Origin: Thinopyrum elongatum
Taxonomy: Eukaryota > Streptophyta > Magnoliopsida > Poales > Poaceae
NCBI GenBank assembly: GCA_011799875.1
Contig: CM022301.1
Span: 215,880,526 to 215,944,525 of the forward strand
DNA: 64,000 nt
Direction: 5' to 3'
Numbering within the stretch: position 1 is the first letter of the stretch; every line of letters starts with the position of its first letter. Positions 53,942-64,000 of the stretch are shown here, piece by piece. The translations under genes were made by a program, and so were the position numbers. Under the pieces are notes generated by a model. It worked only from the letters and a program-made list of their open reading frames with translations, ran no database searches and was not told where the DNA came from.

Positions 53942-56338
53942 TTAAGTATAAAATTTGCGGAGCAGGTCCGCGTTCCAAGCCCTGGGGTCTTCTGTTTCTC
54001 TGGCGAAGTTGTAGAGTCTGTATGCTGCATTATGCAGGACCTTCGAAATGGTGAATGGCCCTTCCCAAGGGGGCGCCAGTTTGTGAGGCTTCTGCTGATC
54101 CACTCGGAGGACCAGGTCCCCTTCCTGAAAAGCGCGCCCTCTGACGTGTCTGTCGTGGTAGCGGCGCAGGTCTTATTGGTACAATGTCGATCTTATAAGC
54201 ACCAGCTCACGTTCCTCCTCCAAGAGGTCAAGGCCATCATGCCTTGCTTCTTCTACTTTGGCTTCCGAGTAAAGGTCCACTCGGGGAGAATTGTGAAGCA
54301 AATCACTCGGTAAAACTGCTTCCGACCCATACACCATGAAGAATGGGGTGCGATTGGTGGATCGATTCGGGGTCATCCGCAGTCCCCAGAGGACCGATGG
54401 TAGCTCGGTTACCCAGGCCCCTGCCGCATGCATTAGGTCGCGCATGAGGCAAGGCTTCAACCCCTGGAGTATTAGTCCATTCGCTCACTCAGCTTGTCCA
54501 TTCGACTGCGGGTGCGCCATGGAGACGTAATCGACCCGAGTGCCTTGAGTGTAGCAGAACTCATGGAACTCATCCGAGTCGAAGTTAGATCCGTTGTCAG
54601 TGATGATGCTGTGAGGGACTTCGAACCTGAAGATTATCTTTTTGATGAACTAAATGGCAGTGGCCGAGTCCAACTTCTTTATTGGCTTGGCTTCAATCCA
54701 CTTGGTGAACTTATCGACCGCTACCAACAGGTGCATGAAACCACTCGCCCCGGTCTGGAGTGGGCCGACCATGTCGAGCCCCCAGACAGCGAACGACCAG
54801 GTGAGGGGAATAGTCTTCAGAGCGGATCCTGGCTTGTACAACTGATTCGCGTAGAATTGGCACCCGACGCACTGGTCCACTATATCCCTAGCAGCCTTGT
54901 TGGTGCGGGGCCAATAGAACCCAGCTCTGAATGCTTTGGCAACCAGTGTCCGTGAGGATGCATGGTGCCCACACGTTCCCGAGTGAATTTCCTGCAGTAT
55001 TTGTTGTCCTTCCTTCGGTGATATGCATCGCTGAGTGACCCCGGTAATGCTTTTCTTGTACAACTGATCTCCCATGACAGTGAAGGCTTTAGATCGGCAG
55101 ACGATCTGACGAGCCTCACCCTCATCTTTTGGGAGATCCTGCCTGAGCAGATATGCCAGATAAAGTTCAGTCCACTCGGGAGTAATCACTAGGATCTCCT
55201 AGACGAGGTCGATCACCGCAGGGATGTCCACTTCGGTCGGGCTGGTTGCGGGGGCTCCTCCATGAAAGGGTCTTCCTTGATCATGCGCGAGTGCAGGTGC
55301 TCTAGGAACACATTCTTCGGTACTGTCTTCCGAGTGGAACCCATCTTGGCCAAATCAATAGCTGCTTGGTTCTTGAGGCGTGGCACGTGATGGAGTTCCA
55401 ACCCTTCAAAGTGTTCCTCCAGTTTTCTGACGGCATTGTAGTAGCCAGTCCTTGCCGGACTACGAATATCCCACTCATTCATGACTTGGTTTACCACTAG
55501 GTCCGAGTCTCCATAGACCATCAGTCGGCAAATTCCTAGAGAAATTGCCATTCCCAGCCCGTACAGGAGAGCTTCATATTCGGCTTCGTTATTGGACGAG
55601 TCGAAGTGAATCTGAAGCACATAACTGAGTCGGTCGCCTTTAGGAGACACCAAGACCACTCCGGCCCTGGAGCCGTGGAGCATCTTGGAGCCATCAAAGA
55701 ACATAGCCCAGTGCTTGGGGACACTCGGGATAGGTTGTTCTTGTTCAATACAATTGGCGAGGAAATCTGCCAGGGCTTATGACTTGATGGCCTTCTTGGC
55801 TTCAAACTTGATGTCCAGCAGAAGGAGCTCGATGGCCCACTTTGCCACTCGGCCCATGGCATCTCTGTTGTTCATGATCTCAGATAGAGGGGCATCGCTC
55901 ATCATCGTGGCCGAGTGCTCTTGGAAGAATTGCGCCAGCTTTTTTGCAGTCAGGTAGATTCCATGTACTAGCTTCTGATAATGCAGATACCTTTGCTTGG
56001 AAGGGGTCAGGACTTCAGAGATGTAGTAGACTAGTCGTTGGAGCTTGAAGGTTTTTCCTTGTTCTTCCTGTTCCACGGTGAGAACCGTGCTAACAACTCG
56101 GCTCATGGCCACGAGGTAAAGAGCAAAGGCTCTTTGCTGCTCGGAGCAGCTAACACCGGCTGCGTGGAAAGCAGGGCTTTAAGTTCTAGGAACGTGGCTT
56201 GCGCTTTGGGAGTCCACTCAAACCTGTCAAATTTCTTCATCAATTGGTAAAGCGGCAGGGCTTTTTCGCCGAGTCTTGAGATGAATCTACTCAGGGCTGC
56301 TAGACAGCCTGTGAGGCGCTGTACGTCGTGGAGACGCT
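53942..56338 (-). pseudogene. pol of element J: RT end, RNase H and integrase, broken
   Basis: Minus strand from 56338: RT connection region (ALSRFISRLGEKALPLYQLM, FEWTPKAQATFLELKALL). Then RNase H-type sequence (QRYLHYQKLVHGIYLTAKKL; after a stop WAMFFDGSKM, SSNNEAEYEALLYGLGMA, VYGDSDLVVNQ, giving the D-E-D residues). Then the integrase HHCC zinc finger (HSGTCGHHASS ... CVGCQFY) and D,D-35-E core (WGLDMVGPL, IITDNGSNFD, PQSNGQAE). It ends ADLLRKFYT at 53942. In-frame stops: TAA 55777-55779, TAG 54650-54652, TGA 54485-54487 and TAA 54173-54175, plus one frameshift and a TAG near 55200. Family context suggests these were mostly CAA, CAG and CGA codons. RT motifs A-C are expected beyond the K/L insertions. 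Confidence 0.85.
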
Positions 56339-57049
56339 TGATATGTCTCCAACGTATCTATAATTTTTTATTGTTCCATGCTGTTATATTATCATTCTTG
56401 GATGTTTTACAATCATTTTATAGCAAATTTATATCATTTTTTGGGACTAACTTATTCACATAGTGCCCAGTGCCAGTTGATGTTTTTTGCTTGTTTTTTG
56501 CTTCGCAGAATATCCCTATCAAATGGAGTCCAAACGCAACGAAACTTTTTGTAGATTTTTTTGGACTAGAAGACAACTTGGGAGCCAAGGAAGTACCGGA
56601 GAGGAGGACCATGGGGCCCATGAGACACCAGGGCGCGCTAGGAGGCCCAGGCGCGCCCTGATGGATTGTGGGGCCCACGGGGGTCTCCTCCACCACCTCT
56701 CAGCTCTATAAATACCCAAATATTCCAAAAACCCTATGGGAGTCGACGAAACACAATTCCAGCTGCCGCAAGTTCCAGAACCACGAGATACAATCTAGAG
56801 CCCTATTCCGGTACTCTGCCGGAGGGGAACACGATCACGGAGGGGTTCATCATCCTCAGTGGTGCCTCTCCGATGATGCGTGAGTAGTTCACCATAGACC
56901 TACGGGTCCGTAGGCAGTAGCTAGATGGCTTCTTCTCTCTTTTTGATTCTCAATACAATGGTCTCTTCGAGATCTATTTGATGTAATGACTTTTTGTGGT
57001 GTGTTTGTTGGGATCCGATAAAGTTCGAGTTTATGATCAGATCTATATC
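56339..57049 (+). repeat. Element K: Sabrina-like LTR, first 711 bp, plus strand
   Basis: It begins TGATATGTCTCCAACGTATC and matches the reverse complement of the element A LTR (6430-7148), including the TATAAATA box (56707-56714). It inserted into J pol (left flank ACGCT, 56334-56338). It breaks off at 57049, where L begins, inside the sequence TTTATGATCAGATCTATAT that continues in A. The rest of K should lie to the right of L, outside the window. Confidence 0.85.
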
Positions 57050-60000
57050 TGTAACACCCCTGTGTAATAGCCCCTGTGATCAACTGCTAATAGTGTCAAG
57101 TCATCTTCATTTGCAGAGCCTAGTCATAGTGGTTATTCAAAACAATTCAAATTCTATTCTGAAAATCAACTCAAAATCAAAAGTGCAAAACAAAGTTGCT
57201 TAAAACTTGTGGGAAAAATGTCCACCTTATAGCAAATAATCCAAAACTATTTGCTGTTAAGAAACACAACATCACCATCAAGCATAGAAGGGCCTAATCA
57301 TTTAAAATAGAGTTAAAACATCACTTAAATGCCATAATCGTTTTTGAATAATTTCAAGAGGGTTCCAAGAACTCCCAAACTTTTTGTGGCACCGTCTAAA
57401 AACACCAGGGAAATAATGGGACACGTTCCATATTTTTCCTAAGCTATTAAGATGCCCAAACAATTCTTTTCCCCCCTCTGTTAAATAAATAAAAGAAAAA
57501 CAGAAATAGAAATAAAAGAAAAAGGCCAGAGCCACTTACCTGGCTGCTAAGCCGAGCCGGCCCAGCCCACTTCCACCTACCTTCTCCCTCCGTGTCGCCG
57601 TCTCCATGGACGATCGCGCCTCCACCGGCCGCAGCGCGACACCGCGATGAGGCAGGCGAGCGCAAGGGGATAAGCTTTCTCCTTGTCCATTCCCCCTGGT
57701 CGTCTCCTCCATTTACCCCCTCTTTCCCCTCGCTCGCGCGTGCTCGATCTCTCTCTCTCTCCACCTCACCCGAGCGTAGCTGCCGACGCGCCGTTGTCAC
57801 CGTCGCGGCCACCGACGTCTATTTGCGTCTCCGCCGTGCCCATCGTCTCTGCCTCGTTCGACTACGACGTCCACCGCCCGCCATACTGCTCGGAGAGGAC
57901 CGCATGGACGGGATCGAGCTCGGCGCCGACCTCTCTGTCGCCGGCGATCTCCGACGACCGCGGCCACCCTCTGCGCTACCGACCACCGAGGGCCTTCGTG
58001 TGCCGCGCTGTATGCCCCAGCTCCTTCCTCTCACCCCTCGATTAGCGCTAGGACGTGCTGCACCGTCGTCCCCCCCCCCCCCCCCCCCCGATCGAGCCCG
58101 AGCTCGCCTCTGCAGGGCTCGTCGCCGGCGATGCTCCGATGACCATATGGTCACGGGCTAGTGTCAGTTGGACTCCCCGCATCGCGTAGACACCGTCGGA
58201 ACTTAGCGCAACCCGTATAGCTCGTCGTAGCCCCGAATCCGACGGCGCCCGAAACTCGTCGTCCGCTGCGGTGCTCACCGGTGACGACTCCGGCTATCCC
58301 AGCTCCCGTGGCCACCGCCGTTCGACGCGGCGTGGAGAGGCCGTTCGGAAGCAGGAAACCTCGGCCATTTTGGTGCACCATAGGAGAATTCCGAGCTCGT
58401 CGGAGCTCTCTGCCGCGCTCGGCGCTCGCCGGAGCGTATTCTGGCGCCGGCGCTGACGTGTCGCTGACATGGCCGATAGGTGGGGCCCCCTGAGTCACTG
58501 GCAGCTGGGCCCCGCGGGTCCAGTTGACCCAGTTGACCAGGTCAATGGCTGACTGGGCAGCCTCGGTCACTGACTGGTGGGCCCCGTTGACTCATCAGCA
58601 GGTCTGTTGACTGCTGATGCAGGGTTGACATCAGGATGATGTCATAATTCAATTTCTGGCGAATTAAGTAATTAAAACAAATTTAGAATATTGCTAAAAC
58701 TTTGATAATTCATATAAAATAATCCGTAGCTCAGATCGAAAAACTTTGTACATGAAAATTTATCAGAACGATGAGACGAAGCTGACCGTGCCATCTGTTT
58801 CCGTGTCGGGACCCTCTACGGGGGTGAACCCGCAACTTTTAGCCTATTTCCGGTAGACGAATAGTCCATATACACCGGTTAATAAACCAACTTAAATCCT
58901 AAAATAACTAATATGACCTAGACATGCTTTTAGGCAACCCTGCACTGCACATTAGCTTAGCATGCTCTGCGTTGCTTATGTTTGCCGTGTATTTATCTGT
59001 TTCCTCCCCCTCTTCTCTCTCTATAGAGCCCGGTACCGACGCAGCTCCAGAGATCGATGACCCCTGACGACCTTGCCTTTGCCGCAGAGCAACCAGGCAA
59101 GCCCCCCCCCCCCCCCTTTTGATCATCCCGATATCGCCTATTCTATTTTCTCGTGCTTGCATTAGATTTTGCTACTGTTACTGTTATCCTATTCCTGCTG
59201 CATGGCCTGTTTATTGTAACCTGCTGTTGATACCTTCCAGTTCATCCTAAACTGTTTAGAATAGACTGGGTAGAGCCCCATCAGTGACCCCCACTTATCC
59301 CGACTGCCCCGCTGGAGTATCAGAAGACCCAATCAACGGGATCGAAGACCAGGACCTGGCACCGCACCTCACTTCCTCCTTAGTTGCTCGAAACTACTGG
59401 GTTACTATCGAGTGCCGAGGGTGATACCTCGTCAGCACTTCTGATGATAACCTTGTAGGTTAGTTATTCGGTCGTGGTCAGCGAGGGTGATTCCTCCGAC
59501 ACCACCCCCGATAACGACGAAGTCGTGCAACACCTCTAGTGTGGACCTCGAGGGTGATTCCTCCTACGTCCACCTTGATATTACATCAGGTGGGAGTCCA
59601 ACGAGGGTGATGCCTCGGATTCCCCCTTGATATGGTAGCCACACGGATGCCCTACATAACTGATGTTACTGATACTTGGAAAGGCGGGTCGACCCTGAGG
59701 GGTACCCGCGAATGATGGATAGTTACCCGTGATTTATTTTTACGAGGCGCGGCCGGGCATTCTTAGCCCTTGCAGCAAGTCCTCGAGACGGGGCGACGGG
59801 GTCACATCGATCGTGAGTCTCTGCTCGTTTCCACAAGCCCCTAGACCTCTAACGATTTGGATATTTGATCTGAGCAGGCCTACGGCCTGATAGCACTAAC
59901 CATCATGTGGGAATAGTTATGGGCACTCTGCATCGTAGCATCAGCCGAAAGCTCTATCAGACATCCAGTTCAGCCTGGCGACCGGGCTGGGCCGGCACCA

Positions 60001-61052
60001 TCCGGTAGTGGTGGAGCCTGGTTTGCCCTGCATGCAACGACCCAGAGGGCGAGGGGCGATGGCCCAAGACCCCCTTGCACTTAGGAGGTAGACCAATAGG
60101 GACCTCTCTGCTGAGCTGTAGGTAGGGTTGCGGTGTATCGTTTGGCCGAGGCCGGGCATGACCCAGGAAAGTGTGTCCGGCCGGAGTTAAGCGAGCGTGG
60201 TGGGTAAGTTGGTGCACCCCTGCAGGGAAGAAAACATCTATCGATAGCCGGTCCTACGGTAAAGGACACTCGGAGTTGTATCCCGATCGATACGACTAGA
60301 ACTTGAGATGATACCACGATATGTGGCTCCGGGATCGCTTTCTCATAGGGAGTCGAGAAAGGATCTCTGGGCGAGATCGTTACTTGACACAACCACTACT
60401 ATGTTATACTGTGCTGCTCTACACTCTTCTAATGCTGCAAGATCGTTGAAGATGCTTGAAGTTGCTGAAGATGCTAGTCTTCGATAGGAATAGACCTTCC
60501 TCTCTATTCTGGCATTTCTGCAACCCAGTCCACATATACAGCCTCCCTTTGATAATGTTGCATATGTAGTGTAGATCCTTGCTTGCGGAGTACTTCGGAG
60601 TACTCACGGTTGCTTTGCTTTCTTTTTCTCCCCATATCAGTTTGTCGTGACCAGATGACGGAGCCCATGAGACAGTTGTTCCCGCCGACGACTACTACTA
60701 CTATCCCGAGGATGGCTAATACTTCGAGTTGGCCGACGACCAGGAGTAGGTTCGGAGGGTCCCAGGGAGGAGGCCTGCGCCTTTCGATCGTAGCTTTTGT
60801 TTTGCCCCGCCTTCTTAAGGCTTCTCTGTCTTTCTTTTTATATCTGTACTCAGATATCTGATGCTTCCGCTGACGCTTGTATGCCATCGAGCTATGTATT
60901 CAAGCCCTCGAGGCCCCTGGCTTGTAATATAAAGCTTGTATGATTTTATTTATGTTTTAGAGTTGTGTTGTGATATCTTCAAGTGAGTCCTTAGGCTTGA
61001 TCGTGTGCATTTGCGTGTATGGTTAGTGCACGATTAAGCCGGGGTCGTCACA
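57050..61052 (+). repeat. Element L 5' LTR, about 4.0 kb
   Basis: It starts TGTAACACCCCTG and ends GGGGTCGTCACA directly before the primer site. It has a GC-rich middle (57540-58600) with C-runs (58072-58090, 59102-59117). A block of four or five degenerate repeats of CGAGGGTGATNCCTC lies at 59405-59640. The ATATAAAG-type sequence near 60930 is close to the 3' end. Short frames inside are not gene-like. The second LTR is outside the window. Confidence 0.75.
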
Positions 61053-61055
61053 GGT

Positions 61056-61067
61056 TGGTATCAGAGC
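61056..61067 (+). other. Primer-binding site of element L (initiator Met tRNA)
   Basis: TGGTATCAGAGC, the standard plant iMet primer site, lies three bases after the LTR end. The leader 61068-61668 shows no gene. Confidence 0.9.
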
Positions 61068-61668
61068 CGACTGCCTCTAGGAACCCCCCCTCTCCAACTC
61101 TTTGGCCGAAGTTGAGTCTAGAACTTGAAAACGGTTTTACTAACTTGGCTGTGTGGCTTACGGGCCCACGACACCGAATGGGTGGTATTAGGATCTTTTA
61201 CTCCTCGATCCTTACTCTGGGACTCTGCTCTCTCTTCTATTCGGGTTAAAATTTTACTAACTCCAACCTTAGGTTCTCGTGATCACATCCACCTAGAGTT
61301 CTAAAATTACCCCCTTGCTTCAAGATTGTGGGCCAGGTTCTGCTTACAGGATCCTTTTATCGAGGGCACCCTGTGTTGTCACTTGCAGATTCCTCGCTTC
61401 AACAGTTTTCTCCGACGTTGATGTAGCCTTTGCTATGTCTCGTTGTGTACTTCCTTACCGCGTGCCTGCGCGCCGCCTAGCTTGTCTAGCTGCGTGCATT
61501 GTCGAACTCCTACCGCCATTTGTGTCCAACTCCATGCATCATTCTGTATGTCTTTAATGACTACTAATATGCACCTGATGCCTTCTTGTTCATTACTCAT
61601 GTTACATCGTGAATGACCTCTTACACATGCAATTTTGCTTGCTAAACTGCCCCTGTTGATTTGGCAGG

Positions 61669-64000
61669 ATGGCTGACAATCCTCCAACACCACCCTATAT
61701 TGCTGCAATGATGCAGCAGTTTGAATTGAACCGTCAGCTCAACGAGAGTCTGGTAAAACGTTTGGAACACAACGAGGCTCGTCAGGAGCCTGGACCGATC
61801 TCGCTGCCAGAATTTGTTCGCCTCAACCCGTCTGTTTTTCGCAACTCCACCAATCCTATGGATGCTGATGATTGGCTTCATGACATCCTGTTTGAAATGG
61901 AGTCAGCTAGTGTGCCCCTGACAGTTACGTCGCCTTTGCGACATTCCATTTAAAGGGTCCAGCTGCTCAATGGTGGGAAAGCCATAAGGGTATGTTGCCT
62001 GCTGAATCTGTACCCACTTGGCAGGAATTTCAGTCAGCTTTTTGTGCACGGTACATTCCTCAAGGTCTGATCGACCAGAAGAAGCAGGAGTTTCGCAAAC
62101 TCGCACAGGGAACAATGACTGTGGATGAATATCAGAGGAAATTTCTCGAATTATCCCGCTATGCTAAAGATGACGTCGACTCTGATGTCCGCAAGCAGGA
62201 GAAATTCTGTGAAGGACTGCATTCCGAAATACAGCTCGTACTTGTTGTTCAAGATTACGCAGACTTTGCAACGCTTGTCAGCCAAGCCTACCGAGTTGAA
62301 ACTTGTTTGGCTAAGTACCAGGAGTCGCTCAAATGCACTCGTGATGTTGGCTCATCCGCGGGTCAGCCTGTTCAGAAACGCCGAGTCTGGATCCCACACA
62401 ATGTTCATCACCGACCTGCCCCTGCACCGAGACCTTCTTATGTTGCACCTTGTCTGCCGGCGCCGCCTAGCCAACTCAGAAATCAGAGTGGACAGCTCAA
62501 TGCTATGGCTCCTCCCCATAATGATGATTTATGCCGCAAGTGTGGACAGCCAGGGCACCGTGCTCTCAACTGTCGCCAGGGTCAGCCGCAGGATTCAACG
62601 TGTCGACCTGTTGACCGTAGGAAGGGCCGTCGAAACCATCCTAGCAGAAAATGTAATGCTAGCCCACCTGCTATGAATGGTGGTCAAGTCACCCACGTCA
62701 AAATGGAAGAAGCTCGAGAGTCCCCTAAAATCGTGATGGGTACCCTTCCAGTTAATTCAGTGGCAGCTTCTGTTCTTTTTGATTCAGGTGCATCACATTC
62801 CTTTGTGTCCCAGCAATTTGCACAATTGCATGAGTTAACCATGAGCTCATTACCCACTCCATTGGAGATTAGTACTCCCCGTTCCAGGTGGCAAACCAAG
62901 ATGGTAAGTCACAACAATCAGATCAGAATTGAAGGGTTGATGTTCTCTGCTTCCCTTATTGCTCTTGGACCCTCCAACATTGACATCATCCTTGTCATGG
63001 ATTGGTTGACAGCGAATAAAGCTTTGATTGACTGTGCTGCTAAGACAGTCCAGCTCACTCATCCTTCCGGCCAGATAGTCAGATACTCAGCTCGGATAGT
63101 CCAGGACGCTGAGAGCCAGATTTATGCTCTGAATGCATTGAATGCCTCACCTCTTGAAGGCATCGAGAACGTTCCAGTTGTTCGTAATTTCCAGGATGTT
63201 TTTCCGGAAGAACTTCCAGGAATACCCCCGGCTAGAGCTGTCGAGTTCGTTATAGACTTGAAGCCGGGCACTACCCCTATTGCGAAGCGACCTTATAAGA
63301 TGCCTCCGCACCACCTTATCGAGCTTAAGGAAGAAATCGACAAGTCACTTAAGAAGGGTTTCATCCGCCCCAGTTCCTCTGCTTGGGGAGCACCTTCCCT
63401 CTTTGTCAAGAAGAAGGATGGTACGAATCGGTTGGTTCAAGATTATCGACCTATCAACCAAGCAACAATTCAGAACAAGTATCCGCTTCCCAGAATCAAC
63501 AATCTGTATGATCAACTTGTTGGTTCCTCAGTATTCTCTAAGCTTACTTTGAGATTGGGATACCACCAGATCCGAGTTCGTGAAGAGGATATTCCGAAGA
63601 CAGCATTCGTTACTCGCTATGGCTCTTATGAGTACACTGTCATGTCTTTCGGCTTGACTAATGCTCCAGCAACCTTCTCCCGGTTAATGAACTACATCTT
63701 CATGGATTATCTCGACAAATTCATCGTGGTATATCTGGATGATATTCTGGTATATTCGAAGAATGAAGAAGAACATGCCGAACATCTTCGGCTTGTACTG
63801 GAAAGGCTGCGTGAACATCAGCTGTATGCCAAGTATTCAAAATGCGAGTTCTGGTTATCTGAAGTGACGTATCTCGGCCATCTGATTTCCAAAGATGGCA
63901 TCGCCGTTAACCCAGAACGAGTTCAGGCTATTCTTGAATGGACTCCATCGAAGAACGTCAAGCAAGTCAGAAGTTTTCTCGGCCTTGCAAGCTATTGCCG
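61669..64000 (+). CDS. gag-pol polyprotein of element L (partial at the window edge, one frameshift)
   Basis: ATG 61669 ([20 protein letters not shown]) opens gag. The first 83 codons are in one frame. An indel near 61915-61930 shifts to a frame that then stays open for about 690 codons to the window end. Order: gag core ([18 protein letters not shown]), intact zinc knuckle [14 protein letters not shown] (62532-62573), protease [13 protein letters not shown] (DSG at 62781-62789), RT ([52 protein letters not shown] at 63732-63743, [12 protein letters not shown]). RT motif A reads [13 protein letters not shown]: Thr (ACT, 63546-63548) stands where Gypsy RTs have the first catalytic Asp. RNase H and integrase would follow. 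The protein would copy element RNA into cDNA in cytoplasmic particles; the Asp loss should abolish that. Confidence 0.85.

Larger units (their letters stand above)
47556..56338 (-). mobile_element. Element J: Tat-lineage Gypsy element with spliced antisense gene (5' half beyond the window)
   Basis: Read on the minus strand from 56338: end of RT, RNase H, integrase, a 70-bp tandem array, an antisense gene on the plus strand, the polypurine tract CGGGGGCTAA (48125-48134) and the 3' LTR (48124-47556). The shared GGGGGCTA tract and the antisense gene place it with D and E, but J retains integrase and RNase H. It is cut at 56338 by LTR K, itself cut by L, so its 5' LTR, gag, protease and most of RT should lie beyond 64000. 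Stops and frameshifts throughout show it is dead. Confidence 0.85.
57050..64000 (+). mobile_element. Element L: plus-strand Ty3-Gypsy element (Tekay/Del-like), runs off the window
   Basis: The order is a 4.0-kb 5' LTR (57050-61052), methionine-type primer site, leader, and gag-pol open to the window end. The TGTAACACCCC start and the gag type resemble Tekay/Del chromoviruses. The chromodomain that would confirm this lies after integrase, beyond the window. The left flank is ATATC (57045-57049). Apart from one gag frameshift and one lost RT aspartate it is the best preserved coding region here, and it sits deepest in the J-K-L nest. Confidence 0.8.

Noticed and set aside
61056..61067. tRNA gene fragment
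   Set aside because: The 12-nt match to initiator tRNA-Met is the primer-binding site. No tRNA body follows.

Overview
The window is intergenic DNA from a large grass genome. It fits a Triticeae species (wheat, Aegilops or barley). Nearly every base belongs to nested LTR retrotransposons, and several have termini I recognise from that tribe: Angela/BARE/WIS Copia ends beginning TGTTGGAAATATGCCCTAGA, Sabrina/WHAM-type (Athila lineage) ends beginning TGATACGTCTCCAACG, Tat-lineage Gypsy elements with antisense genes, and one Stowaway MITE. I see no intact single-copy host gene, no tRNA or rRNA gene and no organelle insert. Letters A to M below are my own labels, and family names are resemblances, not database matches.

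Left block (1-8224). Element A (1-7148, minus strand, Athila/Sabrina-like) lacks its left end, which lies outside the window. It has one gag-protease frame broken by three stop codons and no pol. It abuts an unassigned Gypsy LTR piece (M, 7149-7825) and a cut Sabrina-like LTR piece (H, 7826-8224).

Central nest (8225-44057). Copia element C (minus strand) carries two sets of insertions. In its leader sits solo LTR F (13767-17712), which contains LTR-like element G (13844-16422). In its 5' LTR sits B (19617-42771), a Sabrina-type element whose coding slot holds an unfamiliar ORF instead of gag-protease. B contains D (23580-33278, Tat-like, plus strand), E (36424-42756, Tat-like, minus strand) and a Stowaway MITE (35473-35710). 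Target-site duplications are exact for D, E, F, G and the MITE and nearly exact for B, so the order of insertion can be read directly. D and E have gag and protease, a reverse transcriptase with its centre missing, no RNase H or integrase, and an antisense gene next to the 3' LTR. In D that gene is of the 'putative gypsy type transposon' (Transposase_28) kind. In E it is a decayed B3 DNA-binding-domain gene.

Right block (44058-64000). After unassigned repeat DNA come a Copia solo LTR (I, 45420-46841) and another Gypsy LTR piece. Then comes Tat-like element J (47556-56338, minus strand): 3' LTR, a seven-exon antisense gene with its own TATA box, a 70-bp tandem array, and integrase/RNase H. J is cut by a plus-strand Sabrina-type LTR (K, 56339-57049), which is cut by L (57050 to the window end). 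L is a plus-strand Gypsy element with a 4.0-kb LTR, a methionine-type primer site and a mostly open gag-pol frame. L looks the least decayed, but its first catalytic RT aspartate is replaced by threonine.

Most stop codons fit C-to-T change at CG or CAG sites, as expected for long-methylated, silenced repeats. No element in the window looks able to move by itself.
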